A stretch of DNA of 64,000 nt from Dipylidium caninum (taxonomy: Eukaryota; Platyhelminthes; Cestoda; Cyclophyllidea; Dipylidiidae), in contig QEYB01001314.1 of NCBI GenBank assembly GCA_017562135.1, positions 62,001-126,000 on the forward strand. The letters are read 5' to 3'. Within the stretch, counting starts at the first letter, position 1. Each line of letters starts with the position of its first letter. Position numbers and translations under genes: made by a program. The notes beneath the pieces are model-generated. The model was not told the DNA's origin, ran no database searches, and saw only the letters and a program-made list of their open reading frames with translations. Positions 1-10,749 of the stretch are shown here, one piece after another.

Positions 1-127
1 TTCATGCAAACAAGTACGACTTCCGCCTCTGACCCTGAACTTAGAAAGTGCCTTTCCAAATTAGCCCCAGCATGTACTACTATCAGGCGTACTTATTAAC
101 CGCTGGCTCTTTCCTCAATTCCTGTAG

Positions 128-3100
128 GATTTGGCTATGGGACAGACTGCACAAGGTGAAGCAATACAGAATCCAATGATGGTCTTGGTGAACGTATTGA
201 AACCCGACTCTATGTCTGAGATGGACAGATTTCGACTGATTTTAACATATATTTTGACACAGGGTAGGCCACCTACTAACCTTGCGGCTACTTTTTCAAA
301 CTGAGAACAGCCTATTCTAGCACTGTTTAGCTCTTTTTTGTCTTTGTTACCGCTAAGTGTTGATATTTGTCCAAAGATTTAAGAGAAACTAGACAACAAG
401 TATACCTGAAACTTCTAACCAGCTCATCTTACCAAGTCAAGCAAGCTTTATCCCCATAATCTTCGTTAATTCCACTATTTGTCTGATGAACACTTGTGAT
501 TTTGACAACTTTGCAGGTGGCATAATGGAGGCTAATTTGGAGAAGCTGCTTGATTACGCTCGGCTCTCATTGACCTACAAGTCCCTTGTGACGGCAATGT
601 CCTCCATTGTTGGCGTTCGTCTGATTTCCAGCATTGTAGGTCTATCTCCACTCTTTCCATTAGCTCTTAGCGTCACACCATGACAAAATGACAAAACAAC
701 TACAATTATCGGGCTTGTTTCAATTGGTATTCAGTTGTTCTGCCAAGAAAAAAAAACAAGCGTAATCTTGATGTTCTAAATCACCTACTGTGTTAGCTAA
801 AAAAGTGCGTTCGTTAGCATCCTGCCATTTCAATTCCGGGTTTTGCGCTAAATTACATTTCGTTATAAGCTGCTTTTCTGCATAACTCTAATGAAGAGTT
901 ATTATAAATTCTAGGACGGATCATTTGATTCGCCGTTGTTTAGGGGTCTACCAACACCTGCATCCGCGCCATCCTTTATTCAATACTACCTGCCAATAAA
1001 AGGGAAACGATTGCGTGATGTGGACGAGAACTCCTATGCCCTGTCGCGTTGGGTGCCCTATCTCGACGATCTGCTCGAGGTCAGTCGAAAATACCGCCAA
1101 CCGAGGGTAATACAAATGACCTCAGTGGCTTTTCATTGTTAACGCAAAAGTCAAGTTATTCTTTGTGAGTAGAAGCTCCATCTGTTGCCATTATCGGTTT
1201 GAAGTGATGTATAAAGAGTTGGCTTTCTAATAAAATTGACAGATAAGAGTCCCCACCAAAATAAAACGAGAGGAGTGGTTTTTTAAGTAGTCCTGAGTTG
1301 GTCACCCTGTATTAATCTCAAAGTGGGCGCATAGCGACCTTGGCTTAACGTACCTAGACTCTTAGAAATAACGAAAGTGGCGCACTGGAACCCCTACCTT
1401 GTACTAAACTCCGGCTTGACAATATTATTTGATGTTAAAAAATGAAGAGACTAAGCGCTACGGGCCTGCAATTGGTGTCTGGGAGCAGAGCTCCCCAATG
1501 AGACTAACACCAGCGAAATTACAAGAAAAATGTCTAATCGGATCACAGAAAGATTTGAAGACCAAGAAGAATTTCACTTCATTATGGTCCTGTGAAACTG
1601 AGTGTCTAACTTTTTAGTACATCCGATCTCTTTCATCTGCTTGGTAATACCTTTGATCACAAAGTGCTGCCACTTTAGGCACCTGAGGAACTTCGCTTAA
1701 ATTCGCTTCAAACTGCCGAAACAATATTATTAAACTTCAAACCAGCCTATCTATAATTGGTAACCTAAGCTTATAAAGTGTCAATAAATCATTAGTCAAG
1801 TGGCCTTTTCGAGCTTCCAGCTTGATAGCATAACAAATTCAGCTTGCGCATTGGCAACGTGAGTGTTCCACATTTATCAAGCCGCCTAGTTCCAGAACAG
1901 CATTCGAAGGCCCCAAACCATTTAAACCAAATAGCCTTTCCTCCCCATTCAGCCCAGTAACACTATCTACCTTGGACACTCGTACTCTAACTTTCAGGAA
2001 TTTTGTTGATTTTTCGTGTCTAAGACCGAATGTGGTCTAATGTTTTAATGTTTGCTAGAAAACTTTTGTTAAACATGTCTCCACGTGGTCTTTTTTTGAT
2101 TACTCAATCTCTCAGTTTAGTAAAATAATATACTACGGCGCAAAAGGAATTTGGTCTCGACAAGTTCTTGAGGTGGTTAAACCAGCTATATGCACAGCAC
2201 ACTCAGGAAGTGCGGTTCGATCCGTACCAAAAATAGAGCCTTCATGTGCCTTAATTCAGGGACTATAACATAGTTCGAATCACTCGGTTGCGGTTTAGCT
2301 TTTCAAGCCCCCTTCCTCAGGTTCTACTATATTAGGATTGAGTAAAGCGCTCAGTGCCGCCGATTCGCTGAGTAGTTCGGTATGGCTTGGAGCATATGAG
2401 GATACATTACAACAACCAGAAACATAGTAATACTGTTCCATGATCAGTAAAAACGCGCTCATAAGTTAAATTACGTCAATAAATGGATAAACTTTATGAA
2501 CGCCCGCTTCCCTGTTTCTAGAAATGTATTTCTGACGATCTGGACTCTCAATACTTCCCATACCTTGGTGCACAGACCCCTCTAACAACATCAAAAGCCT
2601 TCTTGCAGCCCTTTAGTCAAGGGACAATTTCCGGTGCCAACGATTTGCGTGGACCATCGGCACGATTTCGTGCCCCTTCACCAAGGCTAGACTCCTCTGC
2701 CAGTGGTGGCAGCGGACCCCCAAGAGGAGCTGTAGTCGATTCATCTGACTCTACTCAACGAAATTTGCAGGGTTCCGGCACCAGCAATGACTCGCGATTT
2801 AGGGAAGACCTTACCTTTGGTCAGAGCCGTATGTCTGACCACTGCGGACCGCGGCTTATAGTCTTTGTTGTCGGTGGGATTACCTGGCCTGAGACGCGTG
2901 TTAGCTACTCCGTTACACAAAGGGTATGCAAAAATTCGATCTTTAAAGATGGTAAGGTTTATGCAACACTTTAGACGAGAATGAACTAGCCTGATGCAAT
3001 GGATTGTCCCCTACACTAAATGACCTGACGGTTTCCAGCTTTGCCGCACAATGGCGGTTAAAGCATCAGTAATATTCAACCATTTATTTCCAATGCTATC

Positions 3101-3935
3101 ATTTTTACCATTTTTAACCACTACCGATAAATTATGAGACTATCACAGATACTTAGGTTTACTATCATTACGGAGTTTCTCTTTATGGGTATGTAAGGCC
3201 GCGCACTCAACCTGTCAAATAACCATCAAGGTTGTTACGCGAGATCCGTCGTTGCATCCCCTTATTCAAAATGATCACGGCTAAAGCACTGAGATGGCAT
3301 TACCTTCAACCCCATGCTAAGACTCCCTCTGCCTGGGGTTGCCTGCCTTTTGGATAGGGGAGGATATTTAGATAATACTTATGTCCACAGATAGTACCCA
3401 AAAAAGGCGAGTAAGTACAACGTGGAGCAATGCTGTTGCAGGGCTTCTCCGGGTAGAAGCTGCTACAAACCCCTGTTTGACCTGATTAAATAATACAATG
3501 TCTTCTCTTCACTCCAAGTTGCACTCTTTCGGAGTTAGCCTAAGTAACCAAATAAGATGGGGATAACAACTTCTTATAAGTAAAAGAGATATGGCACGTT
3601 TGAGTCTAGGTTTCAGTTTACACATGCACAGACAGCCCCATCTCAATAGGTTAATGACGCGTAATACGCCTCATTTGCAGTGTGTTGAGGCTCGACTGGC
3701 AGCGAGTGAGAAGTCGTCGGTCTTGACTACGGCAACACCAGTGAAAAGTCGCGGTCACTTGGGCAAACGCTTGGCCAAGGTTGCTGGTTCCTCGGCGCGC
3801 ACCTGCCCCGATCAACATGTTTTAAAGAATGGTGGCGGGACCGGGTGGAATTGGGAGGTCGTGCTTGGCGGCACGGGTGTTCTCACTCCAAAAAACTTCG
3901 TAGCCAATCTACAAAACCTCACCGACCACTCGTGA
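128..3935 (+). CDS. STXBP1: Sec1/Munc18-family syntaxin-binding protein, C-terminal part (5' exons outside window)
   Basis: SM proteins clasp syntaxin/SNARE bundles and are required for vesicle fusion at the plasma membrane. Five exons join in phase: 128-263, 517-635, 915-1079, 2522-2923 and 3828-3935 (stop TGA). The first reads DLAMGQTAQGEAI, then FRLILTYILTQG, as in domain 3a of Munc18. Later exons give SRWVPYLDDLLE, the hallmark GPRLIVFVVGGIT, and the terminal WEVVLGGTGVLTPKNF. The exon 3 donor was placed at 1080 because this gives gap-free alignment across the junction. The fourth exon carries a Ser/Pro/Gly-rich linker of about 90 residues before GPRLI, longer than the roughly 35 residues I expect in vertebrate Munc18-1. 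The gene begins left of the window. Its 3' end faces PRELID1, 250 bp away. The family is certain; the choice of STXBP1 over STXBP2/3 is inferred. Confidence 0.9.
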
Positions 3936-4185
3936 CCAAAACATGCGTCCTGTTGCGCGAGTTACTTTATGAACACGTGTGTGCGTGGCTCTGATACGAA
4001 AATATTGACATATTTCAATATTGACAGTGATTTAACTTTGTGGGTGACCTTAACCTCGTGATATCCAAACAAAATAATGTTTCCTCTCAATACCATAACG
4101 GAACGCAGAATTGGTTAGAAAAAAATCAAAATCGCTGGAGTTATTAAAATCTGATAAAGAAAATGCATCTGTACACAGGTAAATT

Positions 4186-5520
4186 CTACTCATCCGATTT
4201 TTTGCTACCCGCTTGTGCATGTAGAAGACGTGGCCTCCTATTTACTGTCAACTCCCTGAAGCGACTAGCAATCCCGAGAGGCGTTAGAGATGCAGTGTCC
4301 TGGGAGCCGAGTTCGCCAGCGAATTGTTGACATACGTAACGATAGCCTTGCAATGCTTTCTCCGACGAATTGGCATATCGACGTTTCAAGAATGACCATA
4401 GGGGGTAGAGAACTTTGGATCCAAGAGAAGACTGTAAGACGACATGACGATGAATTTGGGTGCGGTTGGGATCATCCAATGCTGGGAAATAACGACACTC
4501 TTCGACCATGACCTACGAAACAAGGGTAAATGAGTCAAAAAAACCAAGGAAATGGGTCCAAAATCGAGAAAAATAAAAATCCTACATAAGCAAGTGGCAA
4601 AGGAAACGCACACTATCTTCACGGAGACCATACTAGCACAAATAAGGCGAATCTGCTGTGGCTTGTGATGATTTTAAGTTCTGTGTTGACTCTGTGCAAG
4701 CAAAATTTGAAAAATGAAGGCAGGCAACTGCATCATTTTAACGCACCGATTAATAAACATGAGTACCAAAAGGTGGTGGTCTAAACTACAATGACTTGCG
4801 AAGAAGCATTCAACTGCAGCATTAAAAACAATATTGCGTTAGAAGTCAACCATAAATGCCAATTCTCTGAGAATAGTGAGAAAAATAACTGAAATGAAAC
4901 TACATATGAATCACTGGAGCACGTCCACTGTGAGAATGCCTCAAGTATATGCCTGTAAATGCCGTAAATTTGCGGTGAGGGGGGGGGGGCACGGCTACTC
5001 ACACTGACAATTTACGGTAATTCTTAAACGAAAAATGGAAAGGATTAAATAAGTTTGAAGCGTTAAAAATAAGAGCTAGGTTTAATCTCCCTCTTGGGCA
5101 TAGTCCGTCCGAAGCAGAAGCATGTGCCTACTCAGTAAAACGACTTGCAAGCACAATAGATGTTAAAACTCACAGCATAACGAGCGAGACCCCCGAAGTT
5201 GCGAGTTGTCGTCAGAATCTCCTTCCTTTCCAAGTCAATTACAGACTCTTCCAAAATCAATTCTTGCCGATTCGACAAGGTCTTTTTTAGCCAGAAGGGG
5301 ATTTTACCAAAACCCTGCTTAACGATAATCCTTTTTGTGTATAGTGTATGATCATTAATAAGGTGTCTCTCAAGAACGTCTTCGTAAAGGACATGCGAAC
5401 TAATAGATGGGCACAAGAAAGGTTATCTTACGCGTATGGATTTGGGTAACGCACCCAAAAGAGGGAAGAAACGTAATCCCACGAGTAATCAAGTACCTGG
5501 AAGACGGATCCGCGCATCAT
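4186..5520 (-). CDS. PRELID1: PRELI/MSF1-domain protein (PRELID1-like intermembrane-space lipid carrier)
   Basis: PRELI proteins, with TRIAP1/Mdm35, carry phosphatidic acid between the mitochondrial membranes for cardiolipin synthesis. Three exons on the minus strand: 5520-5432, 5399-5174 and 4512-4186. They splice in phase (2/1, then 0/0) to 213 residues, close to the usual 219. Exon 1 ends in WVRYPNPY, which aligns with the WQRYPNPYSKHVLTED start of PRELID1. Exon 2 supplies LYTKRIIV and LEESVIDLERK; exon 3 the conserved VEECRYF and the C-terminal amphipathic helix (about 4250-4400). Intron 1 is only 32 bp. The start at 5520 fits family length; an in-frame ATG 36 bp further upstream exists. 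It is divergent with UBE2J2. PRELID3/SLMO is less likely because the RYPNP motif is PRELID1-type. Confidence 0.88.
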
Positions 5521-5787
5521 GTAGGTAGTGTGACGCTCCCTGTGACTAGACAGCATTATCAGTATCAACAAACGACATCGTACACATAGCTAGTTAGCGG
5601 GTAAAAATCTCGAGAATTACTCTAAGCTATCCAATCACAATGACAGAAGACTTTTAAAAAATTGTGATTTTAAATATCGATGTCATCGTGGTTTTGTGAG
5701 CTATGAGTTTTTGGAGTGTTAGGTCTAACCTACCATTTGGTGCTTCGTTTAACAGAGCTCTACTGTTCTGTTTGGTTTGTGATTGCC
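5521..5787. promoter_or_regulatory. Short head-to-head intergenic region between PRELID1 and UBE2J2
   Basis: Only 267 bp separate the two start codons of these oppositely oriented genes, so both promoters must lie here or overlap the 5' exons. I see no TATA box or obvious initiator. Shared (bidirectional) control is inferred from spacing alone. The open frame just upstream of the UBE2J2 ATG is not conserved with the family and is probably 5' UTR. Confidence 0.4.
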
Positions 5788-7410
5788 ATGCCTTCTACTC
5801 CCAGGGGGGGCTTGTCTGTGGCTGTTCAACGGCTTCAACAAGATTATCTTCGGCTTGTTCGCGATCCTGTTCCATTTGTTACTGCTCATCCCCTCCACGC
5901 AAATATTTTTGAGTGGCATTACCTCGTTCGGGGGCCCCCTGATTCGCCCTACCAAGGTGGATACTACCATGGCAAGCTAATTTTCCCCAAAGAATACCCG
6001 TTTCAGCCCCCTTCTATATATATGATTACTCCTAATGGCCGTTTTGTCTGTAATGCAAGGTATTGTCGTAGTCTCGCGATTCTTTTTCTTTAGGCTTTGT
6101 CTTTCTATCAGCGATTTTCACCCCGACACGTGGAATCCCGCTTGGTCGGTCTCAACTATTCTTACGGGTCTTCTCAGCTTTATGTTGGAAGATACTCCCA
6201 CTATGGGCAGTATATCGACATCAATATATGAAAAGCATATAATGGCAAAAAACAGTGCCGAATTCAACCTCAAAAATGAAATATTTGTAGAGCTATTTCC
6301 TGATGTTGTGAAGGTAACTACTTTGTGTATTTCAACCTGATTCATTCCTTCATATTTAATTACTTCACTGTTCCCATTTGGCATAGAAAGATTTTACTGA
6401 CCTTTGCGTTTCTATTGAGTCACAACTGCTGGAAACCAAATCTGCTACTGTATTGGTTCCTCCCATCTCTATAATACGCCTTCATTGTATTCTTACGTTA
6501 AGTGATGTTTGGACCTAATTACCATCCCACTATTCTATCCTTTCCTTTTCTTATTGAAACCATCCATTGTCCACCGGCGTCTTTAGCAGTTGTCATTAGT
6601 ACCGTGGTCCACATTCATTAATTTACGTTATTTCTCGCGCAGATTTATTTACCTATGAACAATCAAAGACATTTTAGGAGTACTTTCGTAGCTTTGCGCT
6701 ATCTATGATACTCACTACTGCATGTCTTATTACCGTACTCATTTGCTTCCTACCATACCACTCGGTTGCCGTTTTTGTACTCCTTAAACTATCATCTCAT
6801 AATCTGCGTGGTTTATCTACCTGTGGTCTTAAATGCATTTTTTTACAATTCCTGAACCAAACTTATGAATGATTTATCGTTTTTGTGACTGTTTTATAAG
6901 CGCCCCTGATTTTATCAAATCGATCAACGACCGAAATCGTACGCATACTTTTGGTTATAATTCATGTCACGCCTTTGTATAATACCCTTCATTTTTCTTT
7001 AACTTCAAATAAATATTTATCAGCAAATGAGATATGATAATGTTTTACGCCACTTTTCGTCCGGCATACATGTGGGCTATGACAACCAATGATTTAGTGT
7101 CACTAGGGTTGAGGCCATTTGTCACAAACAGTTTTGTGGACGTGGTAGAAGCGCTTGTCGGTCAATTTTTCCCCTCCAGGAAGTGAAAGCGAAGCGTTTA
7201 CTCGCACGGGCGAATGCCACTGCCTCTGCTTCTTCCTCCGTACGAAGTATTCCAGGCGTGGCAGACGTTGAAAACTTCGTTATTGCTCAGCGTGCGATAG
7301 GCGGAGCAGGGGGCGACCAACTACCCCTCATGGCCGTTTTCGTCCTGTTTAGCCTCTTCGCGATTTCCGTCAAGGTTGTAATGGGCTTCCTGGGCGACTC
7401 CATTGGGTAA
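5788..7410 (+). CDS. UBE2J2: Ubiquitin-conjugating enzyme E2 J2 (ER-membrane anchored)
   Basis: UBE2J2 is the tail-anchored E2 of ER-associated degradation. Three exons, 5788-6059, 6094-6313 and 7180-7410, splice in phase 2/1 and 0/0 to 240 residues. Exon 1 carries the E2 N-terminal helix and EWHYLVRGPPDSPYQGGYYH, then FPKEYPFQPPSIYMITPNG. The catalytic Cys is in the first codons of exon 2 (RLCLSISDFHPDTWNPAWS), directly after a 34-bp intron. The C-terminus has a single hydrophobic anchor near residues 215-238 (LPLMAVFVLFSLFAISVKVV), as expected for a tail-anchored protein. The start ATG at 5788 (MPSTPRGG) matches the family's short N-terminus; an upstream in-frame ATG at 5716 would add 24 hydrophobic, non-conserved residues. 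Intron 2 (6314-7179) shows no other feature. Confidence 0.94.
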
Positions 7411-8394
7411 CAAAGATCTATTTCTCACCTCCATCTGTCTCTGCAACGCCCTAAACTACTGCTTTATTTTAACCATTCAAGGATATCATTGGACCCATTT
7501 CCCTTCCCTACTCTATATATTTCACTTACTGAAACCCTTATTTACATCCTTATTTAATCAATTTTATTTTTTGTTAGTTGTTGAGCAGTAGAAGACTGAA
7601 ATCCAAGTGAGAATTTATAAAATCCCACGTTTCTCTAGTTAACCGGTCGGTATATGACGGCGGTCACCAAGTAACTTTGCGAGAAGCGTAATCCGATTTA
7701 ATTCACTTAAGCGTAGAAGTAATCATGGAGATTAATGTTACCTCTTTGAATAGGTGCATGGGCGCAAGTTGAGGGCTACATTTTCTAGCACTTTTTAGCG
7801 TCTGATTAGGTTAAAATTTCCCTACGGGTGTATTTGTTACAACTGCGAGCGATCCGTTGTGTCCAGTTTTTTTATTTTGTGACGTAAGTATTTACACAAA
7901 AGTGCATTTTTTCGGTTTTTTTGTTAAGCTGCATATGCGAAAACAGAGCTTCCGGTCTTTTTTTGAAGACCTCCTAGCACCAACGTCCTCACTCTATCGA
8001 GTGTCAGCCACCTTCAGAGGCGTCAGGAGTACCGTTTCAGGCCCTATTCTTATTGTCAAAAACGAATCATAAAACGATTTACTCATAAACCGGTGGTTTA
8101 TCCGCCTTTAGCATAAATATCGGTAGATGTTAAAATATCCCAAATGGGAATTGGTTTACAATGCATCCGTCCGAGGTTCCTTCTCATCTATTGTGTCATT
8201 CCAAAGGTATTTCAGCCGGTAGTAAAAGACGAGGAATGCGAAGCAACCTAGCCGAATTTTCAGCTGCTAAGGTGAAATGAAATTGCCGCGGATAAAGAAT
8301 ACGTTTGAATGGTCGTTCAGTTCATACTATCGATCACCCTCATTCAAATTCCATTTCGAATTTGGCGCAACATGTGAGAGCCATCTGGGAGCAC
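7411..8394. other. Intergenic region between UBE2J2 and the 714-residue orphan
   Basis: I see no coding exon, repeat or RNA gene here. The frame of the downstream orphan is open back to 8296, where a TAA closes it, so a spliced 5' exon entering between 8296 and 8394 cannot be excluded. Confidence 0.4.
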
Positions 8395-10539
8395 ATGGTT
8401 ACCTTGGACCTAAAGCAAATGAACCGGCACACCACACTCCCGTCGCCCCCTCTCTTCGCCCACACCAAATTCCGCGTTCCTCCCTACATGGCATGGGATC
8501 ACCCCTATACGAAGTGGATAATAAACACCTTTCGTAGCCGTGCCAATGCTCGTCTGGCTGCAATGAGCAAAGAACATCCCGAACTCTTTCAACATATCTT
8601 CCAAATTCCCGACACACCAGAGAAAATCACTTGCGATAGCACCGATTATGACGCAATGTACAAACGGTCAACTGTCCTCTATCTACGTCCACTCTCGTTG
8701 GCCGTCTACATGCGCAGTTTGGACATAATCAGGCTTCTTCTCGAACATCGAATAGTTGATAATGCCGAGGTAAGCTATGCGACAGACGCGACCGGTCGAT
8801 CGGAGCGAGATGACGAGGTTGAATTGCGCGAAATTCGACCAATGACAATAGCCGTTAGACGCAACGTACTCGAGGCTCTTCCGGTCCTATTCAATAGTGA
8901 GACACAAACACTGAGGGCTTCTGACCCCTTCACTCTTCGTTATGCCAACAAGTGGGTTGAAAAGTGCAGTAAGTTCAGAGACGTCCTCGACTATACCATC
9001 AGTGTGGTGCGTAGAAAGCGTCTCCTTCCCATGGTGCGTGTATTTGAAACGCTGGCTTTCCGATGTCAGGGCTACTTTTATGCGAATTCACCACAGACGG
9101 TAGGTGCTAAACACAAAGGTCGACGATGCTCGCTGTTCCAACGCCTTGCGAGGTACCTCCTTTCTGAGGCTGGTGGGAACCGCCTCGCTTTGCCGTTAAT
9201 TCAGTCCATGAATCAGCTGATTTTTCACAGAGGATTCTACAAATCGCCTCGAGGCTTGGAGCATGTTTGGCCCCATATGTATAGCTTTTCAGACATAAGT
9301 GAGAAGTGGGAGAGTATGCCAGTAGCACTCAAAGATCGTTTAATTACATTAGCCTTCATGTTTAAAGTCCATGAACTGCTTCAGGAAAAGGCCAAAACAT
9401 TACCCCTCTGCCAAACCACTCGACTAATCTCAGACATGTTACGTAGCATTGGGTGTCAGAGTGATGTAATGACAACATCCATCTTCAAGCTGCAACAATC
9501 AACCCAATTTTTGCTCCACTGCAGTTTAGAGATATGCGATGAGAAAAATACTACGGGGGGAGGAGATATGAAGCCACTCAAGTTTCCCAGTTCAAAGGCG
9601 CTACAACCCCTCAAGCCGCCCACAAAAAAGGCTTTACAATTCCTGCTGTATAGCTTGAGATCGATTATGCCAAAAGGTAGCTTAAAACCGAGGGCAAATA
9701 GGGCGAGCCTTCTTCAACCAAACTCTTACGAGAATAATGTGGAACACGTTTCCTTTCAAAAGACCACAAAAGAGGCGAGGAAAACGTTTACATGGATAGG
9801 ACCCCACCCTGTTGAACCAGAACAGAGTAAAATAACAATATTTTCACTAGCAACCATCAACAATGATTTCAGCGATAGTATCAAGACACATGCGGTAAAC
9901 TCCACGTCAAAACTAGTTCAGTCGGACGGAAAGAAAGATGAAGAAATTTTGCGTCAGAACCAACATTACTATCAACATTGCAAGGATGTTACATTTTTAA
10001 CAACAGGACAAGGTTCGGAAATATTTGTGGAAACTCCTAGATGTGACAGTTCGCATGATTTGATCTTCATACCCCCATTGGAGGAGAATTCGTTAAATTC
10101 ACATCTCATTTTACCAACGCTTCCTTTGGAAGAGGCATTAATCCCTGCAGTTGACAATGCCACAGGTTCTATCGACAGGATAGGCTTCGAGAGTGGAAAT
10201 AGGACTAGGGAGGAAGAGGGTCGAATAAGTATTTGTCATGAGCAAAGAGGAGTGGAAATATACATAACCCAACGACTTTCTAGCGTTGACGACGAAAGTA
10301 TTCAGTCCGAAAAACTGGTACCAAAACAATGGCTACGCGAAATATCCCACCTCGTAGAAGTAGACAATTTGATCGAAAAAATTGCAAACAATGCTGCTAT
10401 GACCAATGAATTTTTACTGTCTGATGATGACAGTGACCTAATCGACAGTATGTTGAAAGACTGCTTCAACAAATCAGAAAGCGAGACTACGCCGAGGATC
10501 GAAACCACCGAAGGCCCGGGATACGACGGGTTAAACTAA
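8395..10539 (+). CDS. Intronless orphan protein of about 714 residues with weak ankyrin-like helices
   Basis: I do not recognise this gene. The frame is open from 8296 to the TAA at 10537; the first ATG is 8395, giving 714 residues. The N-terminal third is helical and contains two ankyrin-like helix pairs: RPLSLAVYMRSLDIIRLLLE (about residues 100-120) and RPMTIAVRRNVLEALPVLF, spaced about 50 residues apart by an acidic loop. The middle (to about residue 370) is rich in Leu, Arg and aromatic residues and looks folded. The C-terminal half is polar, low in hydrophobics and probably disordered, ending with an acidic stretch (LLSDDDSDLIDSMLKDC). No signal peptide, membrane helix or catalytic motif is visible. 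It stands out as a single long exon among intron-rich neighbours. A flatworm-restricted ankyrin-type scaffold is a guess; retroposed origin is another possibility. The expression start may lie in an unseen 5' exon. Confidence 0.72.
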   Translation: MVTLDLKQMNRHTTLPSPPLFAHTKFRVPPYMAWDHPYTKWIINTFRSRANARLAAMSKEHPELFQHIFQIPDTPEKITCDSTDYDAMYKRSTVLYLRPLSLAVYMRSLDIIRLLLEHRIVDNAEVSYATDATGRSERDDEVELREIRPMTIAVRRNVLEALPVLFNSETQTLRASDPFTLRYANKWVEKCSKFRDVLDYTISVVRRKRLLPMVRVFETLAFRCQGYFYANSPQTVGAKHKGRRCSLFQRLARYLLSEAGGNRLALPLIQSMNQLIFHRGFYKSPRGLEHVWPHMYSFSDISEKWESMPVALKDRLITLAFMFKVHELLQEKAKTLPLCQTTRLISDMLRSIGCQSDVMTTSIFKLQQSTQFLLHCSLEICDEKNTTGGGDMKPLKFPSSKALQPLKPPTKKALQFLLYSLRSIMPKGSLKPRANRASLLQPNSYENNVEHVSFQKTTKEARKTFTWIGPHPVEPEQSKITIFSLATINNDFSDSIKTHAVNSTSKLVQSDGKKDEEILRQNQHYYQHCKDVTFLTTGQGSEIFVETPRCDSSHDLIFIPPLEENSLNSHLILPTLPLEEALIPAVDNATGSIDRIGFESGNRTREEEGRISICHEQRGVEIYITQRLSSVDDESIQSEKLVPKQWLREISHLVEVDNLIEKIANNAAMTNEFLLSDDDSDLIDSMLKDCFNKSESETTPRIETTEGPGYDGLN

Positions 10540-10749
10540 AGGGAGTGGGTTAACTGAGAAGATTATATTGGAAGAGGACTCACTTATCCCTGCCACCACT
10601 CCCGTTTCTTCAGATATGGGGGCACTTTCGAAAAATGTGGGAAATAGTAATAACAAACCCTAATCCTGTTCCTATTCAATGTGGCTTGTTTTAAAGAAGA
10701 ATAGAGTACATGAATATACATGGCATTGGCAGCAGTAAATGTTTCCTCT
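10540..10749. other. Convergent 3' gap between the orphan gene and ACTR8
   Basis: The stop codons of the orphan (+) and ACTR8 (-) are 210 bp apart, so the two 3' UTRs probably meet or overlap here. No other feature is visible. Confidence 0.4.

Noticed and set aside
1079..1107. Munc18 exon 3 ending at 1106 instead of 1079
   Set aside because: Both sites keep phase, but ending at 1079 gives alignment without a nine-residue insertion in a conserved helix.
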